Origin: Solobacterium sp.
GTDB taxonomy: Bacteria; Bacillota_I; Bacilli_A; Erysipelotrichales; Erysipelotrichaceae
NCBI GenBank assembly: GCA_017512725.1
Contig: JAFWEW010000022.1
Location: 104,575-168,574 of the forward strand
DNA length: 64,000 nt
Direction: 5' to 3'
Shown: positions 44,243 through 52,218 of the stretch, in pieces
Numbering within the stretch: the stretch's first letter is position 1
How the letters are laid out: the number at the start of each line of letters is the position of its first letter
Translations under genes and position numbers: made by a program
Notes under the pieces: model-generated
Seen by the model: only the letters and a program-made list of their open reading frames with translations
The model's database searches: none
What the model was told of the DNA's origin: nothing

Positions 44243-45730
44243 ATGGAAATAAAAGCTCTTGTCTGCCCTCAGTGCGGAGGACAGCTAAATCTTACCGAAC
44301 GAAGAGAATTTGTTTACTGTCCGCATTGCGGAAATCAGATACATCTTGATTTTGGAGAGAACAATAATAGCGGCCGCGTATTTACGACCGCGGATGGAAT
44401 TCCTGTCGGAAAAGCAGACATACCGGAAGATTTTAAAACCGAAGCGGTCATTCAGCAGGGATGGCTTTCCGAGACCGTACCGCTGGTTTCCTATATGCGG
44501 GCTGTAAGCGGTGATGAAAAACAGGTTCTGGTATCTGCGTCCAGAGAAATCCTGTTTGATATCCGTTCAAAGATGATGCAGGGAATGCTGGCACTGATCC
44601 AGACCCATACGAAAAGCGGCTACACCGCATTTGTTGATGAAATGCAATACTGCAAGCGCTGGGCTGAACAGATCACCGGAATCACACTGACTCCGACCGC
44701 ACAGGCACCGCTCCACAGTGCTCTGGGAGATAATCCCAATCTTGCGGCTTCCCAGTTAAACAGTGAACTGGGAACGTATTTCACCTATCTTGGTGAGCAG
44801 TATCCGGTTGTGAATACCGACGTTAATTCCACCCTGTACCGCTTTACGGGCGTCTTTAACGGTCAGGAAGTTGTAGTGCTGTGCGGATGTGACTGGAACG
44901 GAGCGGAACTCGGCGGAAATCAGGTCATGGGAAATATTACCGGTGCCATGAAGGGAATTCTGGACAATACTCCTCAGCTGAAGAGTTCCATCGCAGACTT
45001 CAAGAATGCCTTTTCCGATGTCGTAAACGGACGGGATAAAATGACAATGAACGACTGGATGCACGGCGGTCTGCTTTATAAGATGAAGCAGAACCGGGAG
45101 CGGCAGGCAGCCGATCCGGTGAATGACACCCCTTCCGCACCTCCTCAGAAACAGTTGAATCCGGATGGTTCCATTCCGTTTGGCCACAGTCAGGAGTTTG
45201 GGAAATCCGTCAGCTTTATCGTGTTTGGCTCCCAGAGAAGATATGCAACGATGTTCCCGAAAGAGGAAGAAGCAAACGCTACAAAAGTCTTCCTGCAGTT
45301 TGTAAAAACAATTGAACCGGACAGCCAGCTGGCACAGAGAGAAAACGCCTTCATTCAGCAGAAGCTCCAGAATGTAATGCAGGAAGCCGCAAACAATCAG
45401 GCGATGGCACAGCAGATGCACATGCAGACACTGCAGATGCAGCAGCAGACATCCCAGATGATTGCCCGGAACAGCGCCCAGACCTCTGCCGGTATTATGG
45501 ACAGCTGGGATAAGCGGCAGGCCGCCCAGACCAGAATGAGCAATAATTACTCTCAGGCAATCAGAGGCGTTAACAGTTATGTCACACCTGCGGGCAGAAC
45601 AGTCGAAGTCGGGGTTGTCGCTGACCACGCCTATCAGAATCGGTATGGTGATATTATCGGGGTTTCCGGCAACGCTCCTGATAATAAGACATTGAATGAT
45701 CTGAACTGGACAGAACTGACAAAGAAATAA
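44243..45730 (+). CDS. Zinc-ribbon protein with Gln-rich coiled region
   Basis: A 495-residue protein starting with a zinc ribbon, CPQCGG and CPHCGN (residues 8-30), then an alpha/beta domain (60-300) of unknown family and a Gln/Met-rich coiled-coil stretch around 395-430 ('MAQQMHMQTLQMQQQ'). I recognise no enzyme. It may be a scaffold or stress-related protein, similar to zinc-ribbon proteins of unknown function in Firmicutes. ATG 44243 is preferred because AAAGGAG lies upstream; the longer frame to 44045 lacks a site. Confidence 0.6.
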   Translation: MEIKALVCPQCGGQLNLTERREFVYCPHCGNQIHLDFGENNNSGRVFTTADGIPVGKADIPEDFKTEAVIQQGWLSETVPLVSYMRAVSGDEKQVLVSASREILFDIRSKMMQGMLALIQTHTKSGYTAFVDEMQYCKRWAEQITGITLTPTAQAPLHSALGDNPNLAASQLNSELGTYFTYLGEQYPVVNTDVNSTLYRFTGVFNGQEVVVLCGCDWNGAELGGNQVMGNITGAMKGILDNTPQLKSSIADFKNAFSDVVNGRDKMTMNDWMHGGLLYKMKQNRERQAADPVNDTPSAPPQKQLNPDGSIPFGHSQEFGKSVSFIVFGSQRRYATMFPKEEEANATKVFLQFVKTIEPDSQLAQRENAFIQQKLQNVMQEAANNQAMAQQMHMQTLQMQQQTSQMIARNSAQTSAGIMDSWDKRQAAQTRMSNNYSQAIRGVNSYVTPAGRTVEVGVVADHAYQNRYGDIIGVSGNAPDNKTLNDLNWTELTKK

Positions 45731-45778
45731 TCCATTTCGTTCATCTGATCGCACTCTTACATCTATTCCTAATCAAAA

Positions 45779-45816
45779 GCTCAAGGAGTTTGTATATTGA
45801 TTCCTTGAGCGTTTTT
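45779..45816 (+). terminator. Terminator of the zinc-ribbon gene
   Basis: GCTCAAGGA (45779-45787) / TCCTTGAGC (45802-45810), then GTTTTT. Confidence 0.8.
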
Positions 45817-45834
45817 ATGGTTGTACCCCTTTTC

Positions 45835-45882
45835 AAAAAAAAAAAAAAAAAGAGAACCTAACACATTCGTGCTAAGTTCTCT
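45835..45882 (-). terminator. Strong terminator of the double-glycine-leader gene
   Basis: On the minus strand AGAGAACTTAGCAC pairs with its near complement and is followed by about seventeen T (the A run 45835-45851). Confidence 0.85.
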
Positions 45883-45920
45883 GAAACTGTCTGAATCTGC
45901 AACGGTATAATTTTCTTGAT

Positions 45921-46199
45921 TCATCCTTTATAGTTGGATCTCAGAAAATCCATCAGTTCCGCATGATTCATGGTTCGTCCGCCTTCGAAATCATACAGAT
46001 TCATACCGTACGGTTTAACGGAAATCCGCTGCAGCCCATAATGCTCATCCAGCCAGTCTGCCACAATGATCTCGTCGACTGGTGTGTTTTCGTAGTCAGG
46101 GTCATTCGCCTTGATAAACTCACGGATTTCTCCCAGCTCCGCAAAGGTTCCGCCGCTGATATCCTGAAGATTTTCCTCTGTCAGATTTTCTTTTCTCAT
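45921..46199 (-). CDS. Small protein with a double-glycine-type leader
   Basis: A 92-residue protein. The N-terminus MRKENLTEENLQDISGG has the pattern of double-glycine leader peptides (LTEENL, then ISGG), with the predicted cleavage after residue 17. The 75-residue remainder is acidic and folded-looking ('EIREFIKANDPDYENTPVDE', 'IVADWLDEHYGLQRISVKPY') with no Cys. ATG 46199 follows AAGGAG by about ten bases. No maturase or peptidase-containing ABC transporter is next to it, so it may be an orphan precursor, a signalling peptide, or just a protein that borrows the leader shape. Confidence 0.65.
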   Translation of the reverse strand: MRKENLTEENLQDISGGTFAELGEIREFIKANDPDYENTPVDEIIVADWLDEHYGLQRISVKPYGMNLYDFEGGRTMNHAELMDFLRSNYKG

Positions 46200-46317
46200 G
46201 GTCATTTTCTCCTTCAGTAATATATACGTCCGTTTCCGTTTCATCCCACGCTCCGAAATAGAAGTAAAAAACCATTTAGATCTCAAACAGGGGGTCAAAT
46301 TGGGAGCACCGCTCAAA

Positions 46318-46353
46318 AGAAAAGCCGGAAAACCTCATAAACAAAGGCTTTCC
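46318..46353 (-). terminator. Terminator of the GMP synthase gene
   Basis: Minus-strand GAAAGCC and GGCTTTTC flank a loop and are followed by TTTT, just past the stop at 46367. Confidence 0.7.
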
Positions 46354-46366
46354 AGCAATCTAGTCT

Positions 46367-47350
46367 TTACTCCCACTCTATTGTTCCGGTGGGCTTCGGT
46401 GTGAGATCCATCAGTACACGGTTGATACCCGGTACTTCATGGGTAATCCGCTCAGTGATCTTCTTCAGCAGATCATAAGGAATCTCTTCGATCGTAGCAC
46501 TCATCGCATCACGGGTATTGACTGCGCGGATAACTGCAGGCCATGCGAAGGAACGCTCTCCGTCTTTGATTCCGGTCGTCTTGAAATCCGGTACGATCGT
46601 GAAATACTGCCATACTTTTCCGGCAAGTCCGGCCTTTGCGAATTCTTCTCTCAGAATCGCATCCGATTCACGGACTGCCTCAAGACGGTCTCTGGTAATC
46701 GCACCTGGTGTACGTACCGCAAGACCCGGTCCCGGGAACGGCTGACGTTCCACCATAGACTCCGGCAGACCAAGCTGTTTGCCGACAACACGCACTTCAT
46801 CCTTGTAGAGAAGCTTGACCGGTTCTACAAGCTCCATCTCCATCTCTGCCGGAAGACCGCCGACATTATGATGTGCCTTGATGCCCTTTTCACTTTCCAG
46901 AATATCCGGATAAATCGTTCCCTGTGCCAGGAAATGGATTCCTTCCAGTTTGGCAGCTTCTTCATCAAATACCTTGATGAACTCTTCTCCGATAATATGA
47001 CGCTTCTGTTCCGGATCACTTACACCGGCAACTTTATCCAGGAAGCGGTCTACCGCATCAACATAAACAAGATTGGCGCCAAGTTCCTTCTGGAATACCT
47101 GGATCACCTGTTCCGGTTCTCCTTTACGCAGGAACCCATGATTCACATGTACACAGACAAGGTTCTTTCCGATTGCCTTGATCAGCAGTGCCGCAACGAC
47201 AGAGGAATCTACTCCTCCGCTCAGCGCAAGCAGTACCTTGCCGTCTTTCACCTGTTCCTGTACAAGCTTTACCTGTTCATCAATAAAAGCCTGTGCCAGT
47301 TCCGGTGTTGTGATGCGTTCCATTGTTTCGGGGCGTTTGTTGCTGTCCAT
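46367..47350 (-). CDS. GMP synthase ATP-pyrophosphatase subunit, no amidotransferase domain
   Basis: A 327-residue protein equal to the C-terminal two thirds of GuaA: P-loop 'LALSGGVDSSVVAALL', 'HVNHGFLRKGE', 'QPFPGPGLAVR' and the dimerisation end 'LMDLTPKPTGTIEWE'. It adenylates XMP and aminates it to GMP. The usual N-terminal glutaminase domain is missing and the frame has a clear start, so it must use ammonia or a separate GATase subunit, as in archaea. No such gene is in the window. It is 5 bp downstream of the TPR gene and probably co-transcribed with it. Confidence 0.9.
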   Translation of the reverse strand: MDSNKRPETMERITTPELAQAFIDEQVKLVQEQVKDGKVLLALSGGVDSSVVAALLIKAIGKNLVCVHVNHGFLRKGEPEQVIQVFQKELGANLVYVDAVDRFLDKVAGVSDPEQKRHIIGEEFIKVFDEEAAKLEGIHFLAQGTIYPDILESEKGIKAHHNVGGLPAEMEMELVEPVKLLYKDEVRVVGKQLGLPESMVERQPFPGPGLAVRTPGAITRDRLEAVRESDAILREEFAKAGLAGKVWQYFTIVPDFKTTGIKDGERSFAWPAVIRAVNTRDAMSATIEEIPYDLLKKITERITHEVPGINRVLMDLTPKPTGTIEWE

Positions 47351-47355
47351 AGTGA

Positions 47356-48783
47356 TTATTCTTCTCCTTCTTCGTGTTTGGAATCATATATTGCAAGACC
47401 TTCTTTCAGATCCTGAATCAGCTGTAATGTATAAGGGTTCACCCGGCCAAGGGTCTTCCGTACCGGATTCAGCAGTTCATTCCCAAGATCCAGTGCCGGT
47501 TCGATCTCCCCGTTTCTGATCATGGAAGTGATCAGTTCACACCCTGCAATAAGGGTGTCTTTCTCTTCTTTGCCCAGTACCTCCGCACGCTTTTCATAGA
47601 CGTACCTGCGCAGGGAAAGCGTTTCTTCCTCATTGCCGAGTGCTTCATAATACTTGGCAAGACTGGATACCGCACTCAGGGTAATCGGACTTGTATAACC
47701 GACGGATTCTCTCAGGTGGGATACCATCTTTTCTCCGGTTTCGACGGCACCCTGGGCATCTTCACTCATAAACAGGTTTTCTGCCAGCGACATTTCAACT
47801 GCGATCGTCTCAGGTGCCAGATCCCCATAGAATACCGCTGCACGTTCCAGATTCTTCCGGTCGAGCTTTGCGGCAGTATGATATCTGCCTGCCCGTTTGT
47901 AATAACCGGACAGGTTCCTGGAAGCCTTCAGTGTTTCAAGATGCAGTTCCCCGTAATAGGCACGGGCTTTTTCATACGCTTCCAGACCAAACATGACGGC
48001 ATGGTTGTAATCATGGGATTTTCCATACGCATGGGCAAGATTATTCAGCACCGTAATCGTATCTGGATGAGTTTCGCCCTGCATCTGCCGCATCATGGAA
48101 AGCACTTCTTTCTCCACTGCAATCGCTTCATCATATCTGCGAAGATTTGCATAATACCCGGCAAGGCGGTCTGCACAGGCAAGGATCACATGCGGTTTGT
48201 CCTGGATCTTGCTGTAGCGCTTCAATGCGTTCTTCCCGCAGGCAACTGCCTTTTCAAAATTTCCTGCTTCGGCATAATACGCACCGAGATTATCCATGGA
48301 AACGATGCTGGCGTGACTGTCTTCTCCCAGCACTTCTTCCCTGCCGCTGCGGATCGTTTCACCAAGCGCAATCGCTTCCTTATGCATGCCCGCATCCGAA
48401 TAGATGTTGGCAAGCACGCCGCCGGCATTCATCGTCAGCGGATCGGCTTCTCCGTTTTTGGCAACCCGTTTTTTGTATGCATGTTTTGCCAGCCGGAGAG
48501 CAATCGGAAAATCACGGCGATGGGCATGATAGCCTGCCAGCCGCAAGGAGGTTTCGATTGTCGCTTCATGATCTTCCCCAAACAGATCCGTACGCTTTGA
48601 AAGGAGTTCCTCTCCAAGCTCTACCGCTTCATCATAATCACCGGCACGGTCATAATAATCCGCCAGGCTGTCCAGAGAAGTCAGCGTTTCCTTCGCATCT
48701 TCCCCAAGCATGATCCGGTTCTTTTCATATGTTTTTTTCAGACTCAGAAATTCCTGATCCGGTTTTGATCTGTTGTCTTCCAT
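47356..48783 (-). CDS. Kinesin-light-chain-type TPR protein
   Basis: A 475-residue soluble protein of about ten 42-residue TPR units of the kinesin light chain kind, e.g. 'LADYYDRAGDYDEAVELGEELL' and 'LAHAYGKSHDYNHAVMFGLEAY' patterns repeated along its length. Likely a protein-binding scaffold; no enzyme domain. TATAAT (48796-48801, minus) lies 12 bases before the ATG and no ribosome binding site is visible, leaving a leader of only a few bases. The gmp synthase gene follows after 5 bp. Confidence 0.8.
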   Translation of the reverse strand: MEDNRSKPDQEFLSLKKTYEKNRIMLGEDAKETLTSLDSLADYYDRAGDYDEAVELGEELLSKRTDLFGEDHEATIETSLRLAGYHAHRRDFPIALRLAKHAYKKRVAKNGEADPLTMNAGGVLANIYSDAGMHKEAIALGETIRSGREEVLGEDSHASIVSMDNLGAYYAEAGNFEKAVACGKNALKRYSKIQDKPHVILACADRLAGYYANLRRYDEAIAVEKEVLSMMRQMQGETHPDTITVLNNLAHAYGKSHDYNHAVMFGLEAYEKARAYYGELHLETLKASRNLSGYYKRAGRYHTAAKLDRKNLERAAVFYGDLAPETIAVEMSLAENLFMSEDAQGAVETGEKMVSHLRESVGYTSPITLSAVSSLAKYYEALGNEEETLSLRRYVYEKRAEVLGKEEKDTLIAGCELITSMIRNGEIEPALDLGNELLNPVRKTLGRVNPYTLQLIQDLKEGLAIYDSKHEEGEE

Positions 48784-48830
48784 AAGTTATAACTCATTAT
48801 ACAAAGTACGCTCAAAAAATGAAAACGCTG

Positions 48831-49430
48831 TCAGTCTCCCAACAGCGTATCCAATGCCTCTCCATAGGAAGGCAGAAATTCATTCAGGTATACCTCGACT
48901 TCCGGGTAATCGACGGCCATTTCATTGACCTTTTCCAGCGTGCTCTCATAGGCAATTTCAAATTCCCGGTTCTGCATCTGCTTCTCTTCCATGCATTTGA
49001 TCAGAGCCGAAAGCTTGTCTGCCGCCTTGACCAGGCCATACATATAGACCTCTTCTTCAGTCTCCGGGGTTTCCCGCAGGATCGTCTCATAATGCGGTCT
49101 CAGATCATCCGGCAGCTGCTTCAGAAGACGGGTAACCGCCTGTGCTTCCACTTCCTTATAGGAATCATGGATCCGGTCATTCCCGTATTTCACAGGAGTC
49201 GGCATATCCCCGGTAATGATCTCTGATACATCGTGGTAAAGCCCTGCAAGCGCTGCTTTTTCTGCATTCAGATGACGGGAAAACCGTTCATTACCAATCA
49301 GGCACAGCGCATGTGCAATCATGGCAACCTCCAGCGAATGCTCACTGAGATTTTCCCTTCTCCCGGAACGCATCAGTGCCCAGCGTTCAATGTATTTCAT
49401 CCGTGATACGGTTGCGAAAAAGTGATAATC
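48831..49430 (-). CDS. HD-domain 5'-deoxynucleotidase (YfbR-like)
   Basis: A 199-residue HD phosphohydrolase close to YfbR, which dephosphorylates deoxynucleoside monophosphates. Motifs: 'RENLSEHSLEVAMIAHAL' (first His), 'AGLYHDVSEIITGDMPTPVKY' (HD pair and the family-specific GDMPTPVKY), and 'KAADKLSALIKC' (last Asp). ATG 49430 with GAAGAGG upstream is chosen over the longer frame at 49448. Its neighbours are not nucleotide-metabolism genes except the GMP synthase operon downstream. Confidence 0.93.
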   Translation of the reverse strand, partial: DYHFFATVSRMKYIERWALMRSGRRENLSEHSLEVAMIAHALCLIGNERFSRHLNAEKAALAGLYHDVSEIITGDMPTPVKYGNDRIHDSYKEVEAQAVTRLLKQLPDDLRPHYETILRETPETEEEVYMYGLVKAADKLSALIKCMEEKQMQNREFEIAYESTLEKVNEMAVDYPEVEVYLNEFLPSYGEALDTLLGD

Positions 49431-49490
49431 CATACAAATCCTCTTCAAACGTTCTCATCATACCATACCACACTCAAACCAGGTTTCTGA

Positions 49491-50413
49491 TCAGGCCCGG
49501 ATCCGTTTCTGATAATCCGCTGCCCGCTCCAGCATATCGGTAAACGGATCATAGTGGTAAACATGTTCGGAAAGCCATTCTTTCTGTTCGGTTACCGCAC
49601 GGTTTGTTTTAATCAGTCCCAGTTCCATCTGTGCAACATCGATATCCTCACGTTCTTTTTCGATCAGAAACTCATGAATGGAGATCGGAACCAGATAGAA
49701 TCCGGAACGATAGCGCATGGTCAGTTTCTTCAGCATTCCCGGGTAGAAAAGCACTGCCGCACCATTAAGCCGGTCTTTATTGGTGAGCACATCCCGGTTC
49801 TCAAACTTCTCCCAGGCCATATCTTCTTCCCCCGCTTCTTCTTTCCACATCATTTTCATGTCTTCGATCCTTGCGGGAAACAGCTTCACTGCATTCTCAA
49901 AGGCATCTTCAAACAGTTTTTCTTTTTCCACGCCATAGTGTTTCAGCATGACATTCGTCACCGTCGTAGAGATCCAGTTCTGATCGTTTCTGGAAAAGAG
50001 AATATGCACGGTTACCGCAAAGTCTGAATGATCCTGATGCGGTACGTTCTTCAGAAACTCTTTGTTCCAGTGACGGTTGCAGAGACGCACAAACAGTCGT
50101 TTCTTGACTGCTTCATAGTTTTCAAGAATTGCAGGTTCAAAAGACGGCACCTCTTCCATCAGCATTTCCATCATCTGCTCGATCAGTTCGTCCATCGGCC
50201 GGTTGTGCCGGTATTCCCGGTAGAATTCATTCAGATTCACGACCGGCGAACGCATGCACTTTTCCGGTCAATCGTCAGAGACAGATAGGAAGAACCGATC
50301 TTCCGAAACGGTTCGATCCGGACCTTCCCGGATGCCATTGATAACGGCAGATGACCGGTGATCTCACCTCTCACATACTCCACAAATTCTTCAAACTGCA
50401 TGTAATGTTCCAT
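49491..50413 (-). pseudogene. DUF5688-family gene with a one-base frameshift
   Basis: The N-terminal part (50413-50255, start 'MEHYMQFEEFVEYVRGEI', GGGAGG upstream) and the C-terminal part ('VVNLNEFYREYRHNRPMDEL' onward to 49491) together make one DUF5688 protein of about 306 residues, but they are in different frames. The break is near 50250-50270, at an AAAA run; one extra A would join them. DUF5688 proteins are common and uncharacterised in gut Firmicutes. Whether this is decay, slippage or sequencing error cannot be decided here. Confidence 0.75.
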
Positions 50414-50462
50414 ATTTCCTCCCGGCTGTAAGAAGCCCTTCACTTTACTTATTGCCGGAAAG

Positions 50463-50494
50463 AAAAAAAACTCCCCGAATTTTCGTTCGGGAAG
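50463..50494 (-). terminator. Terminator of the Na/Ca exchanger gene
   Basis: Minus-strand CCCGAA (loop CGAAAA) TTCGGG, then GAG and eight T. Confidence 0.85.
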
Positions 50495-50504
50495 CTGCAT
50501 AAAT

Positions 50505-51476
50505 TCAGATCATAAACTGATAGGTGACGAAGCAGGCATAGATGATCAGCAGCGTAATGCCCTGCCAGCGGAAGAGTTTCTCTTTCGCCAGAGCCGGGAA
50601 GCACAGCAGGGACATGACTCCCAGCATGACCGGAATATCCACCAGCAGCGAGGAATTCATTCCCATCAGCATCTTCTCAGCCGGAATTTGAAACGGAGAG
50701 ATCGTAATGGCAGTACCGCTGACAAGTACGATATTGAAGAGATTGGCGCCGATGACATTGCCAAGCGAGAGTGCACCGCTGCCCTTGCGCAGTGCGGTAA
50801 TCGCAGTGATGAGTTCCGGCAGCGAAGTGCCCAGGGCAACCATCGTAAGACCGATAACCGAACTTGGAACACCCAGTGCTTCGGCGATGATCGTGCCGTT
50901 ATCAACAAGCAGTCTTGCGCCGATCGCGATCAGTACCGCGCCGACGACCAGAAGCAGAATGTCTTTTCCAACGGTCGACTCTTTGATTTCAGCAGCTTCT
51001 CCGCCATCTTCCGCTTCCGCACCATCCTGTTTCATCTTCTTTACGGAAAGCACCATGTACACAACAAACATGATCAGGAACACAATGCCGTGCCATCTCT
51101 TGAACTCCCCGACGGTATAAGCAATCAGGCAGTAGAAAATCGCCGCAATAAAGAATCCCATGACCGGCAGCTGCAGTGTTTTCCGCTTGACCGGAGCCGG
51201 ACGTACCGCAATCGTGATCGCTGCGATCAATGCCGCATTACAGATAATGGAACCGATCGCATTTCCGTAGGAAATACCGGAATTATGCTGAAGCGCAGCC
51301 TGTGCGGATACCATGACTTCCGGAAGGGTCGTGCCAATCGAAACAACGGTTGCGCCGATCAGCAGTTCCGGCAGATGGAACCGGTGTGCGATTCCGGTCG
51401 CACCGTCTACGAACCAGTCGCCGCCTTTGATTAAAAATGCAAAGCCAAACAGAAACAGGCCGATTGTCAGTATCAT
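50505..51476 (-). CDS. CaCA-family sodium/calcium antiporter (YrbG-like)
   Basis: A 323-residue membrane protein with ten helices and the two alpha repeats: 'LLIGATVVSIGTTLPEVMVS' and 'SVIGLTMVALGTSLPELITA', each with the conserved acidic residue of the ion site. It should export Ca2+ in exchange for Na+ or H+. ATG 51476 with AAAGGAGG upstream is preferred to a long frame to 51569. Single-gene unit with its own terminator. Confidence 0.92.
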   Translation of the reverse strand: MILTIGLFLFGFAFLIKGGDWFVDGATGIAHRFHLPELLIGATVVSIGTTLPEVMVSAQAALQHNSGISYGNAIGSIICNAALIAAITIAVRPAPVKRKTLQLPVMGFFIAAIFYCLIAYTVGEFKRWHGIVFLIMFVVYMVLSVKKMKQDGAEAEDGGEAAEIKESTVGKDILLLVVGAVLIAIGARLLVDNGTIIAEALGVPSSVIGLTMVALGTSLPELITAITALRKGSGALSLGNVIGANLFNIVLVSGTAITISPFQIPAEKMLMGMNSSLLVDIPVMLGVMSLLCFPALAKEKLFRWQGITLLIIYACFVTYQFMI

Positions 51477-51536
51477 AAAAATCCTCCTTTGGCACCCTTC
51501 CCCGGAAGGTGTGCCATCGAAGGCTATTCTACCACT

Positions 51537-51566
51537 TAAAAAAGGAATCCCGGGATGAATTCCTTT
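51537..51566 (-). terminator. Terminator of the VanX-like gene
   Basis: AAAGGAAT (51541-51548) / ATTCCTTT (51559-51566), with a T run on the minus strand. Confidence 0.75.
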
Positions 51567-51570
51567 CATT

Positions 51571-52218
51571 TTATTGCTTGATTGATGAACTGTTTACCGG
51601 AAAGGTAAAGTACGTATCCGGATACGGTTCCGGTTTCAGGGTGAAATGCCACCACTCTTCCGCAAGCGGTTCGAACCCATGGCGCATCATTGCCTCCCGC
51701 AGAAACATCCGGTTCTCATACTGTTCTTCCGTAATGCCCCGATAATCCGGATGACTTAATTCCCCGAAATAATCGAATGGGCTGCCCATATCCACATCCC
51801 GGCCAAGCGTACTGTCATACAGGGTCAGGTCTACGGTACTGCCCCGGCTGTGCCCGGAATGTTCAAGAATATAACCCTTCTCAAACAGCAGATCCTTTTC
51901 AAGCTGCGGGTAGAAGTATTCCTTCATACGCGTGTCGTTTGGATCCTTTGCCCAGCGCACAAAGTGCTGAACTGCCCTCACCGGACGGTAGGCATCGAAG
52001 ATCTTGAGCCGATATCCCTTTTTCTGAACCGCTTCGCTGACATTGTTCAGGGCAGCTGCCGCTTCTTTCGTCAGCAGTGCGATTGGTTCCTCATAACCAT
52101 CGATCCGCTCTCCGACAAAGTTGAACGTGGAATAATAACGGATCTCCAGGATCACATCCGGAACCAATTCACTGACCGACACAAAGCCGGAAGAATCCTC
52201 AGACAGCAGTTTCGTCAT
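51571..52218 (-). CDS. D-alanyl-D-alanine dipeptidase (VanX/DdpX-like, M15D)
   Basis: A 215-residue zinc peptidase that cleaves D-Ala-D-Ala. The zinc site is 'SGHSRGSTVDLTLYD' (H and D) and 'EEWWHFTL' (H with the catalytic Glu); the substrate Arg is in 'FDAYRPVRAVQHF'. No signal peptide, so cytosolic as in VanX. ATG 52218 (AAAGGAAG upstream) is preferred to the long frame; it overlaps the SpoIIE gene by 20 bp. There is no vanR/S/H/A nearby, so cell-wall turnover or nutrition is likelier than glycopeptide resistance. Confidence 0.9.
   Translation of the reverse strand: MTKLLSEDSSGFVSVSELVPDVILEIRYYSTFNFVGERIDGYEEPIALLTKEAAAALNNVSEAVQKKGYRLKIFDAYRPVRAVQHFVRWAKDPNDTRMKEYFYPQLEKDLLFEKGYILEHSGHSRGSTVDLTLYDSTLGRDVDMGSPFDYFGELSHPDYRGITEEQYENRMFLREAMMRHGFEPLAEEWWHFTLKPEPYPDTYFTFPVNSSSIKQ

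Noticed and set aside
45835..45851. Poly-A run as an artefact or poly(A) insertion
   Set aside because: It is the T run of a well-formed minus-strand terminator.
51571..52218. Vancomycin resistance locus
   Set aside because: A VanX-like dipeptidase alone, with no vanH, vanA or vanRS, is common in gut bacteria and not resistance evidence.
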